A stretch of 64,000 nt of DNA. It comes from an uncultured Solirubrobacterales bacterium. Its GTDB lineage: Bacteria; Actinomycetota; Thermoleophilia; Solirubrobacterales; 70-9. Under the pieces are notes generated by a model. The model saw only the letters and a list, made by a program, of their open reading frames with translations, ran no database searches and was not told where the DNA came from. The position numbers and the translations under genes were made by a program. The stretch spans positions 1 through 64,000 of the forward strand of contig CAIZLN010000057.1 of NCBI GenBank assembly GCA_903933815.1, given 5' to 3'. Of this stretch, positions 37,783-46,970 are shown piece by piece; within the stretch, counting starts at the first letter, position 1, and each line of letters starts with the position of its first letter.

Positions 37783-38741
37783 CGCTCCACCTCCTGAAGT
37801 TCCACGCAGTCTCCAATGGCGATCAGGCGGCCGTCTGCGAGAACGGCCAGCCCTCCGTGAACCAGCCAGTCGGCGGCGGCCTCCGGACCGGCCAGCAGCG
37901 CCGCCTTCGCACGGATCTCAGCCTCTACGCCGGTCGGGGCAATCGCCGTCACCTGCACTACGCCGGTGTGCGCCGGCCTGCCCGACGACGGATCAATCAG
38001 ATGGTGAGCAGCCTGGCCCTTGTCGTCTGTCCAGGAACGCCGGGTGATTCCGCTGGTTGCGATGGCGCCCTCTGCCAGGCGGATGGTCGCCAACGACCCA
38101 CTGTCTTCGTCGGGTGATGCGACCAGGACATCGCGAATGATTCCCGCTGTTCCGCCGAACCGGATGTCACCGACGCAACTGACGGCGAATGATTCGAGGT
38201 TCTGTAGTGCTTCGGCTCCGATGTCAGCCGCGAGTCCCTTGCCTATACCCCCGCTGTCGAGCCTGACTCCGGGTGGCCTGACGACCGTTCCGGAATCCTG
38301 ATCGACCGAAACCTCACGCCATTTCGAGGCGGGGTCTGCGCCCCCTTCCCGCCTCCCGATCTCGGTTGCCTGAAGGCCTTCGGGGGCTGCCTTACGCTTC
38401 CTGGAATCGAATGATTCGTTGTAGCCGGCCTGCTCCACCGCGCCGATGCAGGTTGCGTCGACCAGGCCACCGCTCAGTTCGCCGGCGTAGCCGACCAGGT
38501 CGGCGAACCGCAGCATGAGGGGACTTGAAGGCACGGCTGGACGCGGGTCCCGGTTGAGCCGGCTGAGCTCGCTGTCCGGTTCGAATCTGGTCAGGCGACG
38601 ATGCAGCTCACCGATGGCGCTTTCAGCACTGTTGATCGCCGACTGCCCCCCCGCACCGGTCGCCCGGATGTCGACAGTCCCGCCGAGCGCCGGGAACTGG
38701 CGGGCTGTCTCAACTGCCACAGCAGGCTCGGTCTGGTTCAT
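37779..38741 (-). CDS. apbE: FAD:protein FMN transferase (ApbE family)
   Basis: ALGGTVDIRATG, RRLTRFEPDSELSRLNR, GVRLDSGGIGKGLAADI, CVGDIRFGG, DPSSGRPAH-like motif. Confidence 0.9.
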   Translation of the reverse strand: MNQTEPAVAVETARQFPALGGTVDIRATGAGGQSAINSAESAIGELHRRLTRFEPDSELSRLNRDPRPAVPSSPLMLRFADLVGYAGELSGGLVDATCIGAVEQAGYNESFDSRKRKAAPEGLQATEIGRREGGADPASKWREVSVDQDSGTVVRPPGVRLDSGGIGKGLAADIGAEALQNLESFAVSCVGDIRFGGTAGIIRDVLVASPDEDSGSLATIRLAEGAIATSGITRRSWTDDKGQAAHHLIDPSSGRPAHTGVVQVTAIAPTGVEAEIRAKAALLAGPEAAADWLVHGGLAVLADGRLIAIGDCVELQEVER

Positions 38742-38787
38742 GGGATCACTGGAGCTTTCGATTGCCGTGTCGGATTGAAAGAGGTTC

Positions 38788-39165
38788 TCATGACTGGCTC
38801 GTTTCAAGTGGCGTCGTCGAGGTTGAAGTTGAGCTGGAGCTCGAGCTTGAGTAACCCTTGTTGTATTCATCGTCTTCATCGCTCGTCAGTGCGGTGACTG
38901 CGCCGAGCGCCAGCGTAACGATCATCTCGGCTGTTCCGAGTTTTTCGGGCTCACTGTCGGCCGAGGAAGAGTTGACCAGTGCTATCTGATCTCCCTGCGG
39001 ATCTGCTGGCTGGTCGAGCTGGGTGCGGGCAAGTATCACTCCGCTGAATACTGCCGTCAGGGTGGCCGCCGCGATCGCCACGCGGCGACGGATGTTCCTG
39101 ATTCGTGCGGCTCTGGCCTGCATCTTGGCGTTGGCAAGTTCTCTGGGTGTCAGTTCTTCGTTCAT
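38788..39165 (-). CDS. Small membrane-anchored protein with acidic and Ser/Thr-rich tail
   Basis: MNEELTPRELANAKMQARAARIRNIRRRVAIAAATLTAVFSGVILA...TSDEDDEYNKGYSSSSSSSTSTSTTP. Confidence 0.6.
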   Translation of the reverse strand: MNEELTPRELANAKMQARAARIRNIRRRVAIAAATLTAVFSGVILARTQLDQPADPQGDQIALVNSSSADSEPEKLGTAEMIVTLALGAVTALTSDEDDEYNKGYSSSSSSSTSTSTTPLETSQS

Positions 39166-39267
39166 GGAAGAAAGGTTGACTGCGCCGACACTGGCCAAAT
39201 TAAGAACTGCGTGAGAGTCTTCTTATCTTTGTGACCCGCATCTTCTTTGCCTCTAGCATGCCTCTCG

Positions 39268-39942
39268 ATGCGAATCCTGGTGGTTGAAGACGAACGTGCG
39301 ATCGCCGACTTTGTCGGGCGCGGACTCGAGTCCGAGGGTTACGCCGTTACCTGTGTTCACGATGGCGCGGAAGGTGAAGCACTCGCCCTGACCGGGCGGT
39401 TCGACCTGCTCGTGCTCGACCTGATGCTCCCGGGGCGGACCGGAATGGAAATTCTCCAGTCCTTCCGGGTCGCCGATCGGGAAACGCCGGTGATACTCCT
39501 CACCGCCAGGGCAGAGGTGTCCGACCGGGTGGCGGGTCTGGACAGCGGCGCAACCGACTACGTGACCAAGCCCTTCGCCTTTGAGGAACTGGCTGCCCGG
39601 ATCCGGACCCACCTTCGTCGCCCGGGTCAGGAGAAGCCAACCGCACTGAAGGTAGGCAGCCTTGAGATCAATCTGCTCAAACGCTCAGTGAGCCGTGGGG
39701 GACTCGACATCAGACTCTCGGCCCGCGAGTTTGACCTGCTTGCCTTCCTGATGAGGCATCCCGGGCAGGTGCTTTCGCGGGAGCAGTTGCTGAATGGCGT
39801 CTGGGGGTACGACTATGACCCGGGCACGAATGTGGTCGGTGTTTACATCGCTTACCTGCGCCGAAAGCTTTCGGTCGACGGCCTTGAGGACCCGATCGAG
39901 ACCCTGCGTTCAGTCGGATACCGGCTGCTGGAGGAAACTTGA
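39268..39942 (+). CDS. OmpR-family response regulator
   Basis: MRILVVEDERAIADFVGRGL...LLVLDLMLPGRTGMEIL...TKPFAFEEL; winged-helix C-terminus. Confidence 0.96.
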   Translation: MRILVVEDERAIADFVGRGLESEGYAVTCVHDGAEGEALALTGRFDLLVLDLMLPGRTGMEILQSFRVADRETPVILLTARAEVSDRVAGLDSGATDYVTKPFAFEELAARIRTHLRRPGQEKPTALKVGSLEINLLKRSVSRGGLDIRLSAREFDLLAFLMRHPGQVLSREQLLNGVWGYDYDPGTNVVGVYIAYLRRKLSVDGLEDPIETLRSVGYRLLEET

Positions 39943-41456
39943 TCCGGCGCCTTCCGGGGGTCGGGCTTCGAGGCCGGCTGGCTATCTCGATCGCGCTGAT
40001 CATTCTCGTCGCTCTCGGGATCACCTACCTGGCCGTTTACAGAGGCACCGGGGCAGACCTCCGCCAGCAGACCGACACGGACCTTGAGCGCGAGGCGGGC
40101 AATCTGGCACGGACACTCACTGCCGGTGAGCCGCTTGATCCATCTGAGTACATTGTTCGCGCCAGGCAACTTGTTGATTCCCAGCCGTTTGCCGCAACCT
40201 CGCGCCTCATTGCCATCTCGATCGGCGATCAGATCGTGACCAATCAGCCGGAGTTGCTCGGGCTCGCCGTGGCGTCCGGTGATTCGGACGATGAGAGCCG
40301 GAACGAACCGGGGGAGGATGAAGGCTCTGAAAGCCCCGATGAGTCTGAACAGGAAGACGAGTCTGACGACCGGGAAAGTGCGCGGAGACTGCTGACCGCG
40401 GATTCAGGCTTTTCTACAGTCGAAGTACACGATGTGGGGGATGTGAGGCTGCTGGTCAGCCCGGTTGCCCTGCCTGATGAAGGTGTGGCTGCCATAAGGG
40501 TCGGGCAACCGCTCGAATCGGTGGAACGTGCGCTGGACGGGCTCAGCCGGACCTTTCTGGTCGTTGGGCTGTTGACGCTGGTTGTGGCAGCGATTGCCGG
40601 CTGGCTGCTGGCCAGTCGCACGGCCGCACCGCTGCGGCGGATGGCTGGTGTCGCCGAGGGGGTCGACGGTGGTGACATCTCCGCCCGTATGCCGGTCGCG
40701 GAGCACAGCAAAGACGAAGTCAGCCGGCTTTCGGGGTCGTTCAACCGGATGCTGGACCGGCTGGAGGAGGCGTTTTCCCGTCAACGCGCCTTCGTGGCTG
40801 ACGCATCCCACGACCTTCGCACTCCGCTGACGATCATCAAGGGGCAGCTGGAGGTTCTGGCGCGAAATCCGGATCCTGATGCGGATGAAGTCCGGCGGGT
40901 TACGGCTCAGGTGACGGCCGCAACGGCCCGAATGGATCGCCTGATCAACGACCTGCTGCTGCTCGCCAGAGCTGATTCAGGAATTGAGGCGACCAGGGAA
41001 CCAGTCGAGCTTGCCCCGTTGCTGGCGGCCGAGGTCGAAGGAATCCGTGATGCCAGCGGGCGCGAAATTGAGGTTGGGGAGATCAGCGGTCGTCGGGTGG
41101 ATATAGACCGGGACGAGATGGCACGCGCCATCTCGAACCTTGTTTCGAATGCGGTGGCTTATGGCGGAAAAGATGGTCGGGTCCGGATTACGGCGGTGGA
41201 CCAGGGACCGAACGTGGTGATCGCCGTGGAAGACGACGGCCCCGGCGTGCCTGCCGCTATGCGGGGCCGGGTGTTTGACCGGTTCGCCCGCCTTGAGAGC
41301 TCCCGCTCCAGCGAGAGTGGTGGCTCGGGTCTGGGCCTGGCAATCGTGAAAGCGGTCGTTGAGTCACAGGGTGGGACTGTCGGCTGCTCGGCTTCGTCAC
41401 TCGGTGGGGCCCGATTTACGATCACCCTGCCTGCGGCCCGAGGGTTCCTTGCCTGA
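39939..41456 (+). CDS. HAMP-domain sensor histidine kinase with acidic extracytoplasmic loop
   Basis: FVADASHDLRTPLTIIKGQLE H-box, N/G boxes; DSDDESRNEPGEDEGSESPDESEQEDESDDRES in sensor region; 4-nt overlap with regulator. Confidence 0.95.
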   Translation: MIRRLPGVGLRGRLAISIALIILVALGITYLAVYRGTGADLRQQTDTDLEREAGNLARTLTAGEPLDPSEYIVRARQLVDSQPFAATSRLIAISIGDQIVTNQPELLGLAVASGDSDDESRNEPGEDEGSESPDESEQEDESDDRESARRLLTADSGFSTVEVHDVGDVRLLVSPVALPDEGVAAIRVGQPLESVERALDGLSRTFLVVGLLTLVVAAIAGWLLASRTAAPLRRMAGVAEGVDGGDISARMPVAEHSKDEVSRLSGSFNRMLDRLEEAFSRQRAFVADASHDLRTPLTIIKGQLEVLARNPDPDADEVRRVTAQVTAATARMDRLINDLLLLARADSGIEATREPVELAPLLAAEVEGIRDASGREIEVGEISGRRVDIDRDEMARAISNLVSNAVAYGGKDGRVRITAVDQGPNVVIAVEDDGPGVPAAMRGRVFDRFARLESSRSSESGGSGLGLAIVKAVVESQGGTVGCSASSLGGARFTITLPAARGFLA

Positions 41457-41478
41457 GCGGTCAGGAATACTTCAGTCG

Positions 41479-42630
41479 ATGACAGATAACCCCACTCAGA
41501 CAATTTCTGGCCGTGTCGGCATGGTCGGCGCGGGCCAGCTGGCCCGCATGACCCAGCAGGCCGCTGTCGCTCTCGGAGTGGAGCTGACTGTGCTGGCTGA
41601 GTCGGCTGAAGATCCGGCCGTCCTTGCGGGCGCGCGTTTCAGGCAGGGCAGTCCGGCAAATATCGAAGACCTGAGACAGCTTGCCTCCCTGGTGGATGTG
41701 GTCACTTTCGATCATGAGCAGGTGGATCCGGAGCTGCTGAAGGAACTCGAGGCCGAAGGTGTGAAGCTGGCCCCGGGCGCGGCAGCAAAGCTTCACGCTC
41801 AGGACAAGCTCCACGCCCGGCGGGCTCTGGCCTCCCACGGCTTCCCGATTCCCGGCTTCGCCGAGGCTTCGACCATCGGGGAGTTCGATCAGTTCGCCGC
41901 TGAGCAGGGGTGGCCAGTGGTCGCCAAGGCACCTCGTGGGGGCTACGACGGTCGCGGAGTCTGGATGCTGGAAGACCGGGGACAGGCCGAGGAGCTCCTT
42001 GATTCGGCTTCCGGCCCGTTCTTGCTGGAGGCAATGCTCGACATCGAAATGGAGATCGCCGTCATGGTCGCTCGCTCGGCTGTCGGTGAGCTGGCCGTCT
42101 ATCCGGTAGTCGAGACCGTGCAGCGGGAGGCCATGTGCAGGGAAGTGAAAGCGCCCGCTGCGATTGACAAGGGACTGGCCGAGGAGGCCGCAGGGATCGC
42201 CACCGAAATCGCCGGTCGGATCGGACTGGTCGGGGTGATGGCGGTCGAGCTGTTCATCACACCGGGTGGACTTCTGGTGAACGAACTTGCCCTGCGTCCT
42301 CACAATTCGGGTCACTACTCGATTGAAGGCTGCGTGACCTCCCAGTTCGAGCAGCACCTGCGCGCGGTGCTTGACCTGCCGCTGGGTGAGACCTCACTGA
42401 CCGCCCCTTCGGTCGTTACGGTAAATGTGGTCGGCGGGGATTCCGAGGATGGACCTGAATCCAGACTGGCCGATGCCCTGGCGGTACCCGGTGCCCACGT
42501 TCACCTGTATGCCAAGCAGACCCGCCCAGGTCGTAAGCTGGGCCACGTTACGGTCTGCGGTCAGGATGCCGACGCCACCGCAAAGGCGGCCCGGTCAGCG
42601 GCATCCGCTCTTGAGGGGGGTTTCAGTTGA
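41479..42630 (+). CDS. purK: 5-(carboxyamino)imidazole ribonucleotide synthase
   Basis: [24 protein letters not shown]-grasp [46 protein letters not shown]. Confidence 0.96.
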   Translation: MTDNPTQTISGRVGMVGAGQLARMTQQAAVALGVELTVLAESAEDPAVLAGARFRQGSPANIEDLRQLASLVDVVTFDHEQVDPELLKELEAEGVKLAPGAAAKLHAQDKLHARRALASHGFPIPGFAEASTIGEFDQFAAEQGWPVVAKAPRGGYDGRGVWMLEDRGQAEELLDSASGPFLLEAMLDIEMEIAVMVARSAVGELAVYPVVETVQREAMCREVKAPAAIDKGLAEEAAGIATEIAGRIGLVGVMAVELFITPGGLLVNELALRPHNSGHYSIEGCVTSQFEQHLRAVLDLPLGETSLTAPSVVTVNVVGGDSEDGPESRLADALAVPGAHVHLYAKQTRPGRKLGHVTVCGQDADATAKAARSAASALEGGFS

Positions 42631-43139
42631 ATCAGTTCCGAGTCGGCATTGTCATGGGCAGCGATTCAGATCTGCCCGTCATGGAAGAGGCCGCGAAGGC
42701 GCTCGAGGAGTTCGCCGTCGCATATGAGGTGAGGGTGGTATCGGCTCACCGCACCCCGCACGACATGCTTGCCTGGGCAGCAGCGGCAGCGGGTGAGGGA
42801 TTCGGCGTGATCATTGCCGGTGCCGGCGGAGCGGCCCATCTCCCGGGGATGATTGCCTCGGCGACGCCGTTGCCGGTTGTCGGGGTGCCCGTTCCCCTCA
42901 AGTACCTGGACGGACTCGACTCGCTGCTGTCGATCGTTCAGATGCCGGCAGGGGTGCCGGTCGCGACCGTGGCGGTAGGTGCCGCCAGGAACGCGGGACT
43001 GCTGGCCGTCAGGATCCTCGCGGTGGGTGACCCCGCTCTCACTGAAGCTGTGAAACAGGCCCAGGCTGAGCTCGCTGAGTCGGCCAGGGCCAAAGACGAA
43101 CGTGTACGCAGGACCTTTGACCCCGATCCACCCAACTGA
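42627..43139 (+). CDS. purE: 5-(carboxyamino)imidazole ribonucleotide mutase
   Basis: [44 protein letters not shown]. Confidence 0.97.
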   Translation: MNQFRVGIVMGSDSDLPVMEEAAKALEEFAVAYEVRVVSAHRTPHDMLAWAAAAAGEGFGVIIAGAGGAAHLPGMIASATPLPVVGVPVPLKYLDGLDSLLSIVQMPAGVPVATVAVGAARNAGLLAVRILAVGDPALTEAVKQAQAELAESARAKDERVRRTFDPDPPN

Positions 43140-43150
43140 CAGGAAGAGCC

Positions 43151-43577
43151 TTGCTTAACGACAGCATCGCCTTTTCGGTAGCTGCGAAGGCGCAGCGCTC
43201 CGGTGCCGAGATTCTGTTGACCGCGTTTCCGCGGGACCGCGCTCGAATCGGTCAACCGGTACCTCGCCCGGGACCTCGGGTCTCACGGAATCCGTTCGAA
43301 CCTGATTGCTGCCGGGCCGCTCCATACCCGCGCCGCCGGGGGCATCCCCGACTTCCGCAGGCTGCTTGAGAACTGGGAGGCGCGTTCACCGATGAAGTGG
43401 AACCCGGCCGACCCGGAGCCGGTGGCTGATGCCACCTGTTTCCTGCTCTCGGACCTCGCCCGTGCGATCACCGGGGAGATTCTTCATGTTGACGGCGGCT
43501 ACCACGCAATGGCCGGATCGTTGCGCGAAGTGGAATCGAGCGCTGTGGAGGAAACAGCCACGGCCACTGAAGCCTGA
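43151..43577 (+). pseudogene. InhA/FabI-type enoyl-ACP reductase remnant (large internal deletion plus frameshift)
   Basis: Frame 1 SIAFSVAAKAQRSGAEILLTAFPRDR, then another frame ALESVNRYLARDLGSHGIRSNLIAAGPLHTRAAGGIPDFRRLLENWEARSPMKWNPADPEPVADATCFLLSDLARAITGEILHVDGGYHAMAG. Confidence 0.8.
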
Positions 43578-43659
43578 CAGCCAGTCCACCGGGAATCAAT
43601 CGCTGAGCCTGATCGTATTTTTCGTTTTCGGAACCGCCGCTGTCGGCCTTGAGCGGGGC

Positions 43660-44796
43660 TCAGGCGGGCGGCGTGACCCGCCACTCCAACGAGAAGCGAT
43701 CGAAGCCCTGGAGGAAGCTTCTCGGCTCGAACGCCTGCGAGGGCGCAAGCGCTCCGCTCGCCTCGATGCCCCCGGAGGCGGCGATCAGTGCTCCTTTGAC
43801 GATCAAGGCAGCGGTCAGGCCGTAGACATCCCTTCCGGATATCTCTCCCCGGCTGACGGAGGTTCCGGCGACCGCTTCGCACCCGATCACAAAGCTTGAC
43901 TCGGCCCTGGCCTCGGCGCTCGCCCCTTCGGGCAGGGTGGGGATCAGCTTTGCCGTCAGGGCACGTAACGGTGTGCGCATGGCCAGACTGGCCCCCCGGA
44001 AGATTGCGGGCATTAGATGGGAAGCGGCTCCAGGGGCGAAGGAGTCGGCGCTCAACATCGTCTCGATCCGGCGTGTGTTGACATGACGCGGCACTGTCAC
44101 GTGCTCTCCGGCCGGATAACGCGTCATCTTCAGCTCACCCAGCGGCGGGCCGAAGTCAAAGGTTCCGCGAGAGGCTGTCTGGGAAGCGGGCTCGAAGTGG
44201 CCGTCCCGCCACTCGACATCTCCACCCTTGATCATTTCCAGCGCCGAGAGCATGGTTCCGCGCGTCGGCTGCATCTTTGCCCGGTAGCCCAGTCGCAGGG
44301 TGTCCAGATCACCCATTCCGTCAGCAGTCAGGGAAGCGATCATGTCACCGGGCACATAGTCGAAGCCCATCGCCGGGATGACCGCGACGCCCGCCTCGGA
44401 AGCCGGCCGGTCGTAGCGTTCCCAGGCCAGCCGCATGTACGGCTGCTCGCCCGTCGTATCGAGGTAGTGGGTCCCGGTCTCGACCGCAGCCCGCATCACC
44501 GGCTCGCCGTGGAGGTGAAACGGTCCGGCACAGGCGATCACCGCAGAGCAGCCCTCCAGCAGGGAGTGGAGTCCGGCCTGATCATCCAGCGAAACGGCCT
44601 GCACTTCGACATCGCGTCCCAGCCCGGCTGCCACCTGATCAAGTTTTTCGCGGTTACGACCGGCGAGCACGAAATCGGCTCCTGCCCTTTCGAGTTCGGA
44701 AGCGATCAGCTTTCCGGTGTAACCGGTCGACCCGTAAACGACAATCGGCCCCTTTTGATCAAGACCTGTGGCCACGCTGTCTGATTCGGAGCTCAT
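43660..44796 (-). CDS. Saccharopine dehydrogenase-like oxidoreductase
   Basis: IVVYGSTGYTGKLIASELERAGADFVLAGRNREKLDQVAAGLG; VIPAMGFDYVPGDM. Confidence 0.9.
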   Translation of the reverse strand: MSSESDSVATGLDQKGPIVVYGSTGYTGKLIASELERAGADFVLAGRNREKLDQVAAGLGRDVEVQAVSLDDQAGLHSLLEGCSAVIACAGPFHLHGEPVMRAAVETGTHYLDTTGEQPYMRLAWERYDRPASEAGVAVIPAMGFDYVPGDMIASLTADGMGDLDTLRLGYRAKMQPTRGTMLSALEMIKGGDVEWRDGHFEPASQTASRGTFDFGPPLGELKMTRYPAGEHVTVPRHVNTRRIETMLSADSFAPGAASHLMPAIFRGASLAMRTPLRALTAKLIPTLPEGASAEARAESSFVIGCEAVAGTSVSRGEISGRDVYGLTAALIVKGALIAASGGIEASGALAPSQAFEPRSFLQGFDRFSLEWRVTPPA

Positions 44797-44966
44797 GCGG
44801 CCATTGTAGGTCGCCGGGCCGAGCCCCGTGAAAAGCGCTGGCCCTTTGCTAGATTTCGCTGTGAGGAAGGGTGCGGAAGAGGACGCAACTAACCGCTGGA
44901 ACGAGGGTTTCAGTGGCATGGGTGTCAACCGCCGGGCCGCCGGAGTATCTGGAGAGAGGGAAGTAA

Positions 44967-46940
44967 ATGAAGCTTCGTAGCTTTTTCGCAATTATCGCTG
45001 TGGCCGGTGGGTCACTTCTGGTTGCCGGTCCCGCGTCTGCCGTGGCTCCCGCCGTGCCAGTGCCCGATGTCACCGGACCAGTCGCAGTGACCGAGGACTC
45101 CTATCCCTTTCTGTCAACTGATGTCGACCTCGCCAAATACGGGTATGTCGAGGAGGAGTACTTCCTGACCGGAAGGGGCTTCCGCTACAACACCACCGGT
45201 GAGGTCGGCCAGACCGGAGTTCGCCTTGAAACCGGTGGACTCCTCGACGACGGCAGCTATCCCTTCAAGACAAGAATCGTGGTCCGGCGCCCGGCCGATC
45301 CGGCTGATGCCAACGGAACCGTCGTGGCCGAATGGAACAACGTGACCGCATTCCGTGACATCGAGTGGAACTGGTTTGGCGATCCGGAGTTCATGCTGAA
45401 AAACGGCTACACATTTGTAGGTGTCACGGCCCAGAACGTCGGCATCACCGGGCTGAAGGCCTTTGACACCGCCCGCTACGGGAGCCTCGAAGTCCGCTGG
45501 GATACGACCGCATCTTCAGGTTCGTCGATTGACGATCTCTCCTACGACGTCTACGGCGCCGCGCTGAAGGCAATCAGGGGTGAAGGAACCGGCGTTGATC
45601 CGCTCGGCGGAATCGAAGCTGAAACCGTGATCGCCTCTGGTGAGTCGCAGTCCTGCGGCCGACTTGCGACCCACTACAACAAGGTTGAGCCGCTGCAGAA
45701 CATCGCCGACGCCTACCTTCTCACCGTCTGCGGCACCGTCTTGAGAACTGACCGCCCGGAGAAGGTGGTCCGGATCCTCACTGAAACCGAGAACCAGACC
45801 GAGCGCACAGTCGAGAATTTCCCTGACACAAACTCGATCCGTCACTGGGAAGTCGCCGGCTCCTCGCATCTGCCGCGGCTGGCCTGGGACAACGCCGGTG
45901 GCCTTCTCAACCGCGACTTCCTGGCCATTACTGTCGGCTGCCAGAAGTTCCCACTCTCCCTGGTTCAGTGGTCTTTTACCGCCAACCGGGCGATCGCGGG
46001 CCTGGCTGACTGGGTCAGGGACGACGTCGCTCCACCGATCGCTCCGCGCGGTCAGTACGAAGGTGGTGTTCTGGTCCGGGATGAGTTTGGGATCGCTGAA
46101 GGTGGCATCCGCTACCCGGAGTTGACCGTGCCGACAGGCGTCAACGATGGCGTCAACTCACCGGGGACCGGTGGAAATCCGTTGTTCAGCAGCTTCTGCT
46201 TTCTGCTTGGCTCAAACACCCTGTTTTCCTCGGAGCAGCTCCACGGGCTCTACACCGACTTCGCTGACTATGTCGGCAAGTATGCGGCGGCGACCGACGA
46301 TTTCCTGGAATCCGGCTTCATCCTCGCCGAGGACGCTGTTCGACTGAAGGGGTTCTCCCGTCAGTTCGCCCATCTCCGGCCTACCGCGCCGATGATGGCC
46401 GGAAAGAAGCAGAGCACCGGAAGGGTTGTGCTCAACTGGATTGGCTCGGAAGCACCGGCGACCTCGGTCACGATTCAACGCAAGCCTTCAGCAGCGGGTG
46501 GAGTGTGGGCTGGTGTCAGGGGCACAAAGCTTGGCACCAGGGCGACTATCGCCAGGGAAAAGGAAGGCACTCACCGCTACCGCGTAAGAACAAGCACGGT
46601 GATTCCGGCCAACAACATCGCACCGGCCCAGACCGTCACGACACCGTTTTCGGCTGAGCTCGCAAACGTCAAGGTTGACCGCTCCGGCCCGGCCAAACCC
46701 CGCCTCGTCATCAGCGGCAGGAAGGCTGCTGGTGTCTACTCCGGTCCGGTGCGGGTGACGGTGCTTGCTCAGCCCGACGGCAAGCTGCCCGACGGCAGCT
46801 CCGGAGCAGGACTGGATCCGCGGTCAGTGCCAAAGGCAAAGACAATCACCCGCAAGGGCCGGACGGTAATCAGCGTTCAGACCCGCGACAAGCTCGGCAA
46901 CAAATCGAAGCCGGCCAGGGCGGTCATCACCATCCGGTAG
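44967..46940 (+). CDS. Secreted alpha/beta hydrolase-domain protein (Abhydrolase_10-like)
   Basis: Signal peptide; VVRRPADPADANGTVVAEWNNVT; VIASGESQSCGRLATHYN; WEVAGSSHLPR. Confidence 0.82.
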   Translation: MKLRSFFAIIAVAGGSLLVAGPASAVAPAVPVPDVTGPVAVTEDSYPFLSTDVDLAKYGYVEEEYFLTGRGFRYNTTGEVGQTGVRLETGGLLDDGSYPFKTRIVVRRPADPADANGTVVAEWNNVTAFRDIEWNWFGDPEFMLKNGYTFVGVTAQNVGITGLKAFDTARYGSLEVRWDTTASSGSSIDDLSYDVYGAALKAIRGEGTGVDPLGGIEAETVIASGESQSCGRLATHYNKVEPLQNIADAYLLTVCGTVLRTDRPEKVVRILTETENQTERTVENFPDTNSIRHWEVAGSSHLPRLAWDNAGGLLNRDFLAITVGCQKFPLSLVQWSFTANRAIAGLADWVRDDVAPPIAPRGQYEGGVLVRDEFGIAEGGIRYPELTVPTGVNDGVNSPGTGGNPLFSSFCFLLGSNTLFSSEQLHGLYTDFADYVGKYAAATDDFLESGFILAEDAVRLKGFSRQFAHLRPTAPMMAGKKQSTGRVVLNWIGSEAPATSVTIQRKPSAAGGVWAGVRGTKLGTRATIAREKEGTHRYRVRTSTVIPANNIAPAQTVTTPFSAELANVKVDRSGPAKPRLVISGRKAAGVYSGPVRVTVLAQPDGKLPDGSSGAGLDPRSVPKAKTITRKGRTVISVQTRDKLGNKSKPARAVITIR

Positions 46941-46945
46941 CCATA

Positions 46946-46967
46946 CAGGTGCCGATGCCGGCACCTG
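46946..46967. terminator. Hairpin between convergent genes (bidirectional terminator candidate)
   Basis: CAGGTGCCG-ATGC-CGGCACCTG. Confidence 0.6.
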
Positions 46968-46970
46968 CGG

